A stretch of DNA of 14,791 bases from Euryarchaeota archaeon UBA229 (GCA_002505355.1 DAUW01000044.1:1-14791), one strand, 5' to 3'. Shown: positions 6,727 through 14,714, numbered from the stretch's first letter. A program made the numbers and translations. Notes: generated from the letters alone by a model not told the origin.

Positions 6727-8754
6727 TTATTCAAATAAACTGCTTTGCCAAGAAGATATTTTACCAGTGAATGCTGATGCAGCTACAGTTAGTGGGCTAG
6801 CGAGGTATAGTTTACCCGGTCCTGAGCGTCCCTGGAAATTACGATTTATCGCTGACACAGTGACTTGCTCTTCAGTAATCGATACCCCAGGTCCCGCACC
6901 GATGCAGGCACCACAACCCGGATCGATGAGTTTGACACCAACTTTGGCAAACAGGTCGTGCCAACCGTTTCGAACCGCTAAATCCTTAACAATTCCAGAG
7001 CCATATTGAATGTAAAATTCAACTCCATCGGCAACGACTAGCCCTGCATCATCTGCTGCTTGACAAACTTGGGCATAATACGCAATATCATCTTCCTTAC
7101 CTGCAGTGCAGGAACCACCATAGGCGATATCTATTGTGACATCCCCGATTTCAACAATAAGTGCTCCATTGGTCGGGTCGCTGGGAATCCCCTGATCAGG
7201 ATTTCCGGGATGAGCGACCATTGGCTCTATTGCTGATAGATCGATTACGTGCACTCCTCCGTGATAATGCGCATCAGAATCAGGCGTTACAGCGCCTCGT
7301 CTCATTGCCTCAATTGATAGATGCGGCATGGTATTTTTCATCCATGCGTATAATTTTTCGTCCGGCTCACAAATACCGGTCCTGGCAGAGCACTCTGTCG
7401 CCATATTACACAGAGTTGCCCGTTCATCAATTGACAGGCTAGTTAATCCCGCCCCGCCAAATTCCATTGACCGATTTAGCGTCAGTTCTTTGCGGGCGTG
7501 GTCAGCCAAAATATACAGAATCACATCCTTTGCCGTACAACCATGATTAAGTTCACCAATCAATTCAAAACGGATAGATTCTGGTACTTTCACAAAGGTA
7601 AAGCCCGCACTGATCAGATTAGAATATTCAGTCGCACCAACCCCCCATGTTAGTGCATTAGAGGCGCCGCCCATGCATGTGTGAGAATCTGTTGCCTGCA
7701 CAAAGTCGCCAACTTCAATGAATTCTTCACGGGCCACCTGGTGACAAATCCCCGGTGAAACACCGTCTACTGCGGAATAGTCTCTTACCTTGGTATGCGA
7801 TTGAAATGCATTTTGTAAATCACGTAAGGTTTGTACTTTGTGCATGAAGGGAACAAACTTAGGGTTGTGATGAGCGTAAAGTAAATGATCTTCAAAAACT
7901 GCAAATTTGCTGGGATTGGGCAATTGATAATTCTCTCCATACTCTTCAGTTAAGAATGTGTGAACTTGAGCAGTGGTAAATTCATGCGAATATCCTCCCT
8001 GAACTTGAGCAATAACCGGGTCGTCCGGCTTAACGCATTGGCCAACTTTTTGCCCGACCAAATTTCTTGCGATAATTTTCTCAGCCATGGTCATTGGCTG
8101 TTTCGATGTGTCAATTTCAGGTAGTGCGATCTCGCCAGCATTGAGTGCTTTAGCAAACGGGAACAGGCCTCCGCGTTCAATGATGATTTTTGTAACCTCA
8201 TCATATTTCTTGGTAAATTCTGAAAGTGGAATCGCCTCGCCGTTTTGTAGCTGTTCAAGCATTGAATAGTCACCCATTAGCTGACCAAGGTTGATATTAT
8301 TCCTTTCATGAATTGGCGCAAACGATGCCGCAATTACGATTCTAATTCCTGCCCATCTTTCGCATTGTGCTGCAGTTTCTCTACTTGAGCCAGTGCCTTT
8401 TCGCTGGCCGGAAACAATCACCTCGAAGTCCCCATTGATTAGCGCATTCTCATTGAATACTCGCAAGCCATTATGCTTCAGTCCAGCATAGGCATTTTTT
8501 GCTATTTCTGCCGGTTCGTGGTCAAAGCAGACCCAGGCAGGGGTCATGACATCGGTGTTGATGTCGTCGAGTAAGTCCTCAGGCCGAACATCTTTCATTT
8601 TGAGGTTGAGGCCGTCATATAATTGCTGCTTTATCAAATCAAGATTTTTGGTCAAGAATAAAACTCGCTTCCCTGGGGTCAGGCGGATTTCTGTTTCCCC
8701 GGTCTCGACACCCATTGCAATCAAATTGGGCAGGATTCCTTTGTGTATAACCAT
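6727..8754 (-). CDS. Aconitase-superfamily Fe-S hydro-lyase, swivel domain first
   Basis: This is a 675-residue dehydratase that moves a hydroxyl between neighbouring carbons of a tricarboxylate or malate-type acid. Residues about 58-200 are the swivel (LeuD-like) domain: DINTDVMTP at 64-72 and the substrate-binding TGSSRE at 121-126. Residues about 220-665 are the catalytic (LeuC-like) domain, with ATDSHTC at 354-360 and the three [4Fe-4S] ligands C549 (GGSCTAG), C614 and C617 (DPGCGACIGAGPG). The order swivel then catalytic is the opposite of AcnA; it resembles AcnB without its HEAT-like N-terminus and a proteobacterial group of fused LeuD-LeuC-like proteins. Substrate could be citrate/isocitrate, homocitrate, methylcitrate or isopropylmalate. 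SFAPIHERNN resembles the SxxRIHxxN segment of aconitases more than the IFYNN of LeuD, which slightly favours an aconitase-like role. It stands alone and diverges from tfb. ATG 8754 has AGG close upstream. Confidence 0.88.
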   Translation of the reverse strand: MVIHKGILPNLIAMGVETGETEIRLTPGKRVLFLTKNLDLIKQQLYDGLNLKMKDVRPEDLLDDINTDVMTPAWVCFDHEPAEIAKNAYAGLKHNGLRVFNENALINGDFEVIVSGQRKGTGSSRETAAQCERWAGIRIVIAASFAPIHERNNINLGQLMGDYSMLEQLQNGEAIPLSEFTKKYDEVTKIIIERGGLFPFAKALNAGEIALPEIDTSKQPMTMAEKIIARNLVGQKVGQCVKPDDPVIAQVQGGYSHEFTTAQVHTFLTEEYGENYQLPNPSKFAVFEDHLLYAHHNPKFVPFMHKVQTLRDLQNAFQSHTKVRDYSAVDGVSPGICHQVAREEFIEVGDFVQATDSHTCMGGASNALTWGVGATEYSNLISAGFTFVKVPESIRFELIGELNHGCTAKDVILYILADHARKELTLNRSMEFGGAGLTSLSIDERATLCNMATECSARTGICEPDEKLYAWMKNTMPHLSIEAMRRGAVTPDSDAHYHGGVHVIDLSAIEPMVAHPGNPDQGIPSDPTNGALIVEIGDVTIDIAYGGSCTAGKEDDIAYYAQVCQAADDAGLVVADGVEFYIQYGSGIVKDLAVRNGWHDLFAKVGVKLIDPGCGACIGAGPGVSITEEQVTVSAINRNFQGRSGPGKLYLASPLTVAASAFTGKISSWQSSLFE

Positions 8755-8759
8755 TGACC

Positions 8760-8777
8760 TAGTTTAGTCACAAACTA
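8760..8777. promoter_or_regulatory. Inverted repeat in front of the aconitase-like gene
   Basis: TAGTTT (8760-8765) and AAACTA (8772-8777) are exact reverse complements around a six-base spacer, ending 5 bases before the ATG of the minus-strand gene. An A/T-rich TATA-like element (minus-strand AAAAATAT, 8791-8798) lies about 25 bases further upstream, so the repeat would cover the likely transcription start, a common place for an archaeal repressor site. The TATA assignment is weak. Confidence 0.4.
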
Positions 8778-8851
8778 TATCATGGATGCAATATTTTTGT
8801 TGTAGATAACACCAGTTCTCACAATCCAATTTGGTTATCGATTGGCATAAG

Positions 8852-8861
8852 TTTCATATAA
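8852..8861 (+). promoter_or_regulatory. TATA-like element of tfb
   Basis: TTTCATATAA lies about 60 bases before the tfb start codon. Initiation about 25 bases downstream would give a leader of some 30 bases that includes the hairpin and G-run at 8888-8907. It is the best TATA match on the plus strand of this divergent gap. Confidence 0.45.
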
Positions 8862-8887
8862 CCTAGCGCAAGGGATTATTACTGTTA

Positions 8888-8903
8888 CCCTAATTTATTA
8901 GGG
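8888..8903 (+). promoter_or_regulatory. Leader hairpin overlapping the tfb ribosome-binding site
   Basis: CCCTAA (8888-8893) and TTAGGG (8898-8903) are perfect complements around the loop TTTA. The right arm takes in the first three of seven consecutive G (8901-8907) that form the purine-rich ribosome-binding site, 8 bases before ATG 8916. Folding would partly hide that site. It could equally be a DNA operator near the start of transcription. Confidence 0.45.
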
Positions 8904-8915
8904 GGGGAATGACAA

Positions 8916-9842
8916 ATGGATGAACAACAAGTAGAAGATATTGTAAAATGTAGTGATTGTGGAAGTAGAAACTTGACTCGAGACGAGACTCGAGGCGAAG
9001 TGGTTTGTGATGACTGCGGTCTCGTGTTAGAAGACAACGTTATCGACCAAGGAGCGGAGTGGCGCGTATTTTCTCCAGAACAGGGAGACCAAAGAGCGAG
9101 AACAGGGGCTCCAATGACGGTAATGCTTCACGATAAAGGCCTTTCAACAGATATTGACTGGCAGAACAAGGATTACAGTGGAAAAACCATTAATTCACGC
9201 TATCGTTCTCAGTTCTACAGAATGAGGAAATGGCAGAAGCGAAGCCGTGTATCCAACGCAACTGAACGCAACCTCGCAATGGCACTAGCAGAACTTGACA
9301 GAATGGCTAGCCGCCTAGAGTTACCGAAATCAGTGCGTGAGGCAGCTGCTGTCAATTACAAAAAAGCAGTCGATAAAAGACTGATTAGAGGGCGCTCAAT
9401 TGAAGGAGTTGCTGCAGCATCATTGTATGCTGCGTGCCGACAGTGTGGCGTCCCTAGAACCCTTGACGAGATTGGTCAAGCATCTCGAACTGGAAGAAAA
9501 GAAATTGGTCGAACCTACCGATTCATGGTGCGAGAACTAAAGATGAAGATTATGCCAACTGGGCCTGAGGATTATATTTCTAGGTTCTGCTCTGGTCTTG
9601 GTCTTGACGCAGAGGTTGAAGCAAAAGCCTACGAACTGATCAAGGCAGCACAAGAGAAAGAACTCACCAGTGGCCGTGGTCCTACCGGAATAGCCGCGTC
9701 AATCATCTACATCGCCTCCGTTCTATGTGGTAAAAGAAGAACTCAAAGAGAAGTTGCGGAAGTAGCTGGAGTTACGGAAGTTACCATTAGAAACAGATAC
9801 AAGGAATTGATTCAAAACCTCAATATCGAACTTGATATTTAA
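8916..9842 (+). CDS. tfb: Transcription initiation factor B (TFB)
   Basis: TFB is the archaeal TFIIB homologue: it binds the TBP-TATA complex and the BRE, and recruits RNA polymerase. The 308 residues are full length. The N-terminal zinc ribbon has Cys 12, 15, 31 and 34 (KCSDCGS ... CDDCGLV). The B-reader/linker follows (about 42-75, with GAEWRVFSPEQGDQRARTG). The first cyclin fold runs about 115-205 and the second about 212-300, the latter containing the BRE-recognition helix-turn-helix EVAGVTEVTIRNRYKEL. ATG 8916 has a run of seven G eight bases upstream. All usual parts are intact, so this should be a working general factor; archaea may hold several TFBs and I cannot tell whether this is the main one. 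It diverges from the aconitase-like gene and its stop overlaps the start of the next gene (TAATG). Confidence 0.97.
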   Translation: MDEQQVEDIVKCSDCGSRNLTRDETRGEVVCDDCGLVLEDNVIDQGAEWRVFSPEQGDQRARTGAPMTVMLHDKGLSTDIDWQNKDYSGKTINSRYRSQFYRMRKWQKRSRVSNATERNLAMALAELDRMASRLELPKSVREAAAVNYKKAVDKRLIRGRSIEGVAAASLYAACRQCGVPRTLDEIGQASRTGRKEIGRTYRFMVRELKMKIMPTGPEDYISRFCSGLGLDAEVEAKAYELIKAAQEKELTSGRGPTGIAASIIYIASVLCGKRRTQREVAEVAGVTEVTIRNRYKELIQNLNIELDI

Positions 9843-11344
9843 TGCAAAAACTTTGGTTGGTCGCAATGAACAAAAGCCGATCTGAGATTTCTCAGGTTGT
9901 TTTTGAAAAAGCAGCAACTATGCTGGTAGAGGCCCTTGAACGGGGGACATCTAGTTGGCCTTTACCACAACCCCCAATAAAAGATGAAGATTTTCCAATT
10001 ATTCAACCCGTTTCTCCACAGAAACTTATCGAACAAGGTTTAGGATTGTTGAACGTCGATCGAGGCATGTTTGAGTACAAACTCAACAACGTTGTCGATT
10101 TGGTAGTACCGCATAGGATGAATCTTACTGATGATCCATATGTGGTCCACCGGAAATGGCTGCACAGACGGTCTGATATGGTTGCTGAGCGTCTAATATT
10201 TTCCATCAATAATGAATGGCTAGCAAGCGCGCTTGACCCGCATGCACCAGATACGACACGCTGGTGGTTGAGTATTGCTTTGTTAAACGGACTATCTACG
10301 GGCCCATATGGTCAACCAATTCACCAGGGTTATCACCTGCTAGAATCAATTGCTATCGGTGAACGCCCTGGGGCTTGGCACACTAGGCCCGAGGCCGGTC
10401 CTCAACATGTCGATTGGAATCCAAACGCAGTTGTGCCGAGGTTGACCGGCGTTAGTGCGCATGAATTTGGAATTGATGCTGCGAGGTGGATGCTCGAACA
10501 ATTAGAGAATGGAAGTAGTGAACGACGAAGGCTACTGATTGAGTGGATTCGCCTCTTGATGGAGCGACCAGAACTAATCGACCCGCTGGGTCTATTTGAC
10601 ATCCTTACCCGTATGTGTGCTGACGAAGAAGAACAAGTTGCTATTCAGATTACTCGATGCCTTGCCAAGGCAACAGACCATGACAAGGCCTGTGGATATA
10701 CACTTGCAAAATTATTAATGGAACGCGAAGAACTACTAGTTCGTAGAGCGATGGCCGATGTATTAACTCGGTTATTTAGGCGGTTAGAACATGATGCTTT
10801 GCCATTTTACCAGCAGCTAAAGAGCGACAAAGACCCAGATATTCTTGCGGCAATTAGCACTACAGCTTCCGATTTGAAGTATTTAGATGTAGAATTATGG
10901 GCTGATAACTTGGTTGAACTTAGCAAGCATGAGTTACCAATTGTGCGTAGAAATCTTGTCCCATCGCTCAGAGATTACTTTGAGACATTCCCCGACGATA
11001 CCAGAAAATTATTACCGGTTATGTGGCAAGATGGAGATGAAGTTGTGCGAACTAGGATGCGTGAATTACTGATTAAGATGTCCGACATTTCCGCAGTTCA
11101 ATTCAGTTCAAGAATAACCGACCTAAGTCAGCAAGGGTGCGATTTAGCACCATTGTGGCAGTTAATGGAAGCGCGCAGTAAAGGGGCTTCTAAACCCTGG
11201 ACGGACTGGTTGTTGGGTAAAGGTGAGATGCCAGAGGTAAGTGAAAAAGTGCAGCATGTAAGCACTATGCAAGCCCCAGAATCACTACCAGAATTAACTG
11301 ATGCATTAGCGACATTAGATGAAGAACTAGGATTTCTAGATTGA
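9842..11344 (+). CDS. HEAT-like helical repeat protein coupled to tfb
   Basis: This soluble protein of 500 residues shows no enzyme motif. The N-terminal 200 residues are Trp- and His-rich (WLHRR, TTRWWLSIALLNG, GAWHTRP) and resemble nothing I know. Residues about 205-445 consist of paired helices of 30-40 residues with the HEAT/ARM look: for example EEQVAIQITRCLAKA, REELLVRRAMADVLTRL, HELPIVRRNLVPSLRDYF and GDEVVRTRMRELLIKM. The end is acidic (LTDALATLDEELGFLD). HEAT solenoids are protein-binding scaffolds. The ATG at 9842 overlaps the tfb stop by one base, which implies translational coupling; a second Met at 9866 is also possible, since neither has a strong Shine-Dalgarno. The link to tfb suggests a partner in transcription, but that is inference. 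It ends flush against a convergent gene. Confidence 0.75.
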   Translation: MQKLWLVAMNKSRSEISQVVFEKAATMLVEALERGTSSWPLPQPPIKDEDFPIIQPVSPQKLIEQGLGLLNVDRGMFEYKLNNVVDLVVPHRMNLTDDPYVVHRKWLHRRSDMVAERLIFSINNEWLASALDPHAPDTTRWWLSIALLNGLSTGPYGQPIHQGYHLLESIAIGERPGAWHTRPEAGPQHVDWNPNAVVPRLTGVSAHEFGIDAARWMLEQLENGSSERRRLLIEWIRLLMERPELIDPLGLFDILTRMCADEEEQVAIQITRCLAKATDHDKACGYTLAKLLMEREELLVRRAMADVLTRLFRRLEHDALPFYQQLKSDKDPDILAAISTTASDLKYLDVELWADNLVELSKHELPIVRRNLVPSLRDYFETFPDDTRKLLPVMWQDGDEVVRTRMRELLIKMSDISAVQFSSRITDLSQQGCDLAPLWQLMEARSKGASKPWTDWLLGKGEMPEVSEKVQHVSTMQAPESLPELTDALATLDEELGFLD

Positions 11345-11767
11345 TTACTCCTCTTCGCTCCGCTTCTTCAGTGGACCTGACACAACCAGGCCAACATACA
11401 AACCATTGAGCATAGATAGAGATGCAATCAGTAAAATGAGCATGCCAGCAGTTTCGGGCAATTTATCGGCCAATCCAGTGGTATTAATTATCGCTAATAT
11501 CATCAAGCATGACAACGCGAATATAACTACCTGTTTCCAACTCCTTTCTGGCTGTTGCCACCGATTTACAGAGGGAATAATTCCTGGGCGCTGAAAAGTA
11601 AAACGAAACCAGCCAATATACAGAAAACATAAACCAGTCAAACCGATAATTCCTCTCGTGAATGATCGTGCCCCCCACGGCCCCGCAGGAGCGATATCAA
11701 ACATTGTTTGAGCAACCATAACCACGCCAGCGATAGTAAACCACCGCCACTCTGGAACTGTTGCCAT
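11345..11767 (-). CDS. Small four-TM membrane protein (unknown)
   Basis: I do not recognise this 140-residue protein. Hydrophobic segments at about 8-25, 37-55, 78-96 and 107-130 predict four TM helices. A polar loop rich in Arg and Trp (SVNRWQQPERSWKQ) joins the second and third, and the basic-acidic end KKRSEEE should be cytoplasmic. There are no charged residues inside the helices to suggest a transporter or enzyme. GGGAT lies just before ATG 11767. Its stop abuts the HEAT protein's stop with no base between, and it diverges from the GalU-type gene across 52 bases. Confidence 0.65.
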   Translation of the reverse strand: MATVPEWRWFTIAGVVMVAQTMFDIAPAGPWGARSFTRGIIGLTGLCFLYIGWFRFTFQRPGIIPSVNRWQQPERSWKQVVIFALSCLMILAIINTTGLADKLPETAGMLILLIASLSMLNGLYVGLVVSGPLKKRSEEE

Positions 11768-11819
11768 GTTAATCCCATGATGGGTTATCCTTGAAAGGTT
11801 GTACCCTTTGGGATTCTCG
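11768..11819. promoter_or_regulatory. Divergent promoter region with two short palindromes
   Basis: Both flanking genes must start from these 52 bases if neither is driven from within its neighbour. They contain CCCAT-G-ATGGG (11774-11784) and AAAGG-N6-CCTTT (11794-11809), each with perfect five-base arms. I see no good TATA box on either strand. GGGA at 11810-11813 can serve as ribosome-binding site for the plus-strand gene. Confidence 0.35.
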
Positions 11820-12683
11820 ATGACAGCGGTTAATGATGCGGTAATTGTTGCGGCAGGGCTTGGTGGCCGGATGTTGCCAACCAGTGCTTACATGCCCAAG
11901 GAATCGCTTCCGCTGGTCGACATTCCAGCAATTATTCACCTTATCCGGGAAGCAATACATGCCGAAGTTAGCAGAATTCACATAATAACCTCACCAATCA
12001 AGGATTTTAGTTCATTTCTAGAGAATAAAGATGACTTTCACGCCCTTAAACCCGAAATAAGTGAAACGCTATTCTCGACCAAAGAACCGGTTGAATTCCT
12101 GATCCATACTCAACATGAGCCACTTGGTTTAGGTCACGCCATCTTACAATCGCTAAATTCTATCGATGGACCCTGTCTGATTTTGCTCGGCGACAACATC
12201 ATTACTGACAATTTTTCTAGCATCAATAACTATCATGCCTCTACCGCATCAAGCAAACTGGTCTCATCTTTCCTGCGTACGGGTCTACCGTGTGCAGGAG
12301 TATACTCGGTGCCAACAAAAGCGGTGGTTAACTACGGGGTTGTCGAACTGGACGACGACAAAATTACGCATATTGTTGAAAAGCCAGATATCAATTCAGC
12401 ACCATCGAATAAGGTCCTATGCGGAAGGTATGTGTTTCCAAGTAACGCGCAGGAATTACTCAGCGAGACTTACCCTGTTGAGGAATACGGAGAGCTGCAG
12501 ACGATTGCACTACAAAAGCATTGGATGGATGATTGCGGCTTGTTGGCAGTTGATTTAAGCGAATATCAGTGGTATGACTCAGGCAATCCATTTGCTTGGT
12601 TACAGGCGCAGATTGATTATGGCTTGCGCAACCCCGATTATTCCAAGCAACTCAGAGAGTGGCTGAATCAGCGACTTGGCTAA
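11820..12683 (+). CDS. galU: UTP--glucose-1-phosphate uridylyltransferase (GalU-type)
   Basis: This enzyme of about 287 residues should join a sugar 1-phosphate and an NTP, most likely glucose 1-phosphate and UTP to give UDP-glucose for glycan or glycolipid synthesis. The signature loop AAGLGGRMLPTSAYMPKESLPLVD (12-34 region) has the conserved Lys of PKE. QHEPLGLGHAIL (98-109) and LLGDN (122-126) follow the GalU pattern, as do NYGVVE, the sugar-phosphate-binding VEKP (186-189), GRYVF and WYDSGNPFAWLQAQIDYGLRNP at the end. The glycine after AGLG replaces the usual Thr. ATG 11820 (GGGA seven bases upstream) is preferred to an in-frame TTG at 11799. Similar nucleotidyltransferases that use dTTP cannot be fully excluded. 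Its stop overlaps that of the convergent RNase H gene. Confidence 0.88.
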   Translation: MTAVNDAVIVAAGLGGRMLPTSAYMPKESLPLVDIPAIIHLIREAIHAEVSRIHIITSPIKDFSSFLENKDDFHALKPEISETLFSTKEPVEFLIHTQHEPLGLGHAILQSLNSIDGPCLILLGDNIITDNFSSINNYHASTASSKLVSSFLRTGLPCAGVYSVPTKAVVNYGVVELDDDKITHIVEKPDINSAPSNKVLCGRYVFPSNAQELLSETYPVEEYGELQTIALQKHWMDDCGLLAVDLSEYQWYDSGNPFAWLQAQIDYGLRNPDYSKQLREWLNQRLG

Positions 12684-13222
12684 CGCTGACCCGGTTTCCA
12701 GAATGAGAGTGGTATAGGCAATTGATTGCTGACGCAACGGTTGGCAAGGTGATCAGCGCGCTCATTCCAACGGTGACCGCGATGAGCTCTTACATGACGC
12801 CACTCAATCTTTCTAGTCAAGCTAACCTCACGCCATAGGTTTTGCACTGAGCCTACTAACGACTTGTTGGCCTTAGCCTTCCATTCCCCGGTTGCTAAAT
12901 TCCCAGCATATTGGGAATCAGTGTATATGATGGCGTCTCGTTCACCACCTTCAACTAATAACCATCTAAGTGCCATCGCAAAACCAGTCAATTCCGCGGT
13001 ATTATTTGAGCCAACTTCAGCACCAAGAAAATCCTCGCTGTCTTGATTGCAGACGACGAATCCCCATAGTTCCTCTAATACTTCGCCGCTGCCCTTGCCC
13101 AGCCCATTATCACCTGTTACGATGGCTAGACCCCAGGCAGCAGGAGTTTCAGAGTTAACATTTTGATTATCTAGGCAGGAACCGTCAACGTAGAGCGCTA
13201 GATGGGCTAGGTCCGGTTTCAC
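12680..13222 (-). CDS. rnhA: Ribonuclease HI
   Basis: This enzyme cuts the RNA strand of RNA-DNA hybrids with two metal ions. All four acidic residues are present: D13 (LYVDGSC), E77 (NNTAELTG), D102 (YTDSQYA) and D157 (NERADHLA), and the loop His in AHRGHRWNER (H150). A basic handle-like stretch (EWKAKANKSLVGSVQNLWRE) matches the E. coli form; no N-terminal hybrid-binding domain is present. A stretch of about 30 residues after the first strand (35-68) is longer than usual. The start is GTG 13222; no ATG is available. It begins 4 bases after the gcvH stop on the same strand, so the two are probably co-transcribed. Its stop overlaps the galU stop by 4 bases tail to tail. Type 1 RNase H is patchy in archaea, where RNase HII is the universal form. 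Confidence 0.93.
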   Translation of the reverse strand: MKPDLAHLALYVDGSCLDNQNVNSETPAAWGLAIVTGDNGLGKGSGEVLEELWGFVVCNQDSEDFLGAEVGSNNTAELTGFAMALRWLLVEGGERDAIIYTDSQYAGNLATGEWKAKANKSLVGSVQNLWREVSLTRKIEWRHVRAHRGHRWNERADHLANRCVSNQLPIPLSFWKPGQR

Positions 13223-13226
13223 AAAC

Positions 13227-13610
13227 TCACTCGCCGATTTCCGCTCGATATGCAGCGGCGTCCATTAGGCTGGAAACCTGTTCGGGGTTAGTGAGCGTCA
13301 TTTTGACAATCCAGCCATCGCCATACGGGCTGGTGTTCATCAATTCAGGGGCATCTTCTAGTTCCTCGTTTACTGCCGTTATTTCACCAGCCAGGGGGGC
13401 AAAAATTGGGGACGCAGATTTTACTGATTCTACAACTGCAAATTCGCCCATGTCATCTACAGCCATGCCACTCTCGGGCAATTCTATGTAGACAATATCG
13501 GTAAGTGCATCTTGAGCATGATCAGTAATCCCTATTGTTACAGTGTCACCCTCAACTCTTAGCCATTCATGCTCTTTCGTGTAATACAAACCTTCTGGGA
13601 CCTCACTCAT
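13227..13610 (-). CDS. gcvH: Glycine cleavage system H protein
   Basis: GcvH is the lipoyl carrier that shuttles the aminomethyl group between the P, T and L proteins of the glycine cleavage complex. The 127 residues have the standard form: YYTKEHEWLRVEGDTVTIGITDHAQ at the start, the lipoylation site VESVKSASPIFAPLAGEI with Lys64, and the closing GDGWIVKMTL segment. ATG 13610 lacks a clear Shine-Dalgarno. A TATA-like AATATTCA on the minus strand (about 13645-13652) could give a short leader. The other glycine cleavage genes are not in the window. RNase HI follows 4 bases later. Confidence 0.97.
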   Translation of the reverse strand: MSEVPEGLYYTKEHEWLRVEGDTVTIGITDHAQDALTDIVYIELPESGMAVDDMGEFAVVESVKSASPIFAPLAGEITAVNEELEDAPELMNTSPYGDGWIVKMTLTNPEQVSSLMDAAAYRAEIGE

Positions 13611-13668
13611 GTTATCGCCAATTAGACTGTGGTTGTTGGAGGATTATTGAATATTCGCAACAATAATC

Positions 13669-14010
13669 TCATTCCTCAGAATCAATTTCCGTAGCTAGAA
13701 CCTTGCTTTCTAACTCAGCCCACGCATTACCAACTCGGTTTTCATAGTTGATTTGATTCATTTCCTTATCAACTCGTAATTTTAGTTCTGCTTCGGTTTC
13801 ATTTGGAAATATATTTGATAGCAGCGGGTGGTGAGATTGCAACAATTTTGCAGTCACCAAACATATCGCCCCCAGCAGGAGGAATATATGGCCAAAACCA
13901 AGGTCCATAATATCCATTCTATCCTCTATGATGGCGAAACCCGAAACAAGAATCAAGCCGAAACCAGTGCCAAGTAATACGCGATGTGCCGCCTTACTTG
14001 GCTCGTCCAT
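13669..14010 (-). CDS. Small two-TM protein with helical cytoplasmic end (unknown)
   Basis: I do not recognise this 113-residue protein. Two hydrophobic helices (about 11-28 and 36-57) form a hairpin. The rest (about 68-113) is a charged helix with a coiled-coil look: ETEAELKLRVDKEMNQINYENRVGNAWAELE. ATG 14010 has no Shine-Dalgarno, so it may be leaderless or coupled to the NTPase gene 40 bases upstream. It lies between the THEP1-type gene and gcvH on the same strand, with a 58-base gap to the latter. Confidence 0.6.
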   Translation of the reverse strand: MDEPSKAAHRVLLGTGFGLILVSGFAIIEDRMDIMDLGFGHIFLLLGAICLVTAKLLQSHHPLLSNIFPNETEAELKLRVDKEMNQINYENRVGNAWAELESKVLATEIDSEE

Positions 14011-14050
14011 AATGGTGCTAACGATACATTAGTGATGAACTAAGCGGCCA

Positions 14051-14632
14051 TTAATAGGTCTCTCTCATCAGTTTATGAATTTTGTATGGTAGTAGTGCAC
14101 GATTGACGGGCGTCACTTCCAATATTCTGCCATCATCTCTCCGTCTAATGTCTTGAAGCAGAGGATGCCGACTTTTCTTGTGAAGGGTCAATAATGTCGG
14201 TTTGTCGACTTCCAATGCACCGCGGACACAATTGACAAACATCTCGCTTTCGACAGTAAACTTTCCGATTTCATCAATAACTAGAACCTCGCTTTCGGTT
14301 TTAGCATATTCGATGGCTGGAATCGCCACTCTTTCAAGAGCTTCTAAATCAAGACCGTAACCCAAAACACGCAGTCTAGAATCAAAATCTTTGTGAGCAA
14401 CAACACCTTCATCGCCGGTGATAATATCGATTACTTTGTAACCCAAACGCTCACCATTCTCAATAATTGGCTCGGTTCGCATTCCAGCGATAATTGGCTT
14501 GCCGGTTGGATTGCCGCGTAAATTAATTTCTTGGGTTCGCTCATCGGTTAACATCTTCAAGACTTTTTCCATAACTGCTGATTTACCGCTTCTCGGCAAA
14601 CCGGTTATTCCTATCTTTGGATGTATTCCCAT
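14051..14632 (-). CDS. THEP1-type nucleoside triphosphatase
   Basis: This P-loop NTPase of about 193 residues belongs to the archaeal THEP1 (DUF265) group, whose members hydrolyse ATP, GTP and other nucleotides slowly; the in vivo role is not established. Walker A is GLPRSGKS (11-18), Walker B is VLVIDEIGKF (116-125), and the family segment IAGMRTEPIIENGERLGYKVIDI lies between. The end (PYKIHKLMRETY) is basic. I chose ATG 14632 because GGTGAT, which fits the 16S 3' end, lies 4 bases upstream; ATG 14638 and a TTG at 14644 are in frame but poorly placed. It is the first gene of a minus-strand run with a TATA-like box at 14715-14722. Confidence 0.88.
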   Translation of the reverse strand: MGIHPKIGITGLPRSGKSAVMEKVLKMLTDERTQEINLRGNPTGKPIIAGMRTEPIIENGERLGYKVIDIITGDEGVVAHKDFDSRLRVLGYGLDLEALERVAIPAIEYAKTESEVLVIDEIGKFTVESEMFVNCVRGALEVDKPTLLTLHKKSRHPLLQDIRRRDDGRILEVTPVNRALLPYKIHKLMRETY

Positions 14633-14714
14633 CTTCATCACCAAGGCTTGATTAGCAACCAGTCACTTATCAGTAATAAAGAATCGTCTTACCCTAGGAT
14701 GTTACCTACGATTT

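Noticed and set aside
8909..8923. A tiny reading frame (ATG to TGA, four residues) overlaps the tfb start.
   Set aside because: Its ATG is only one base from the G-run, too close for use; the tfb ATG at 8916 is properly spaced.
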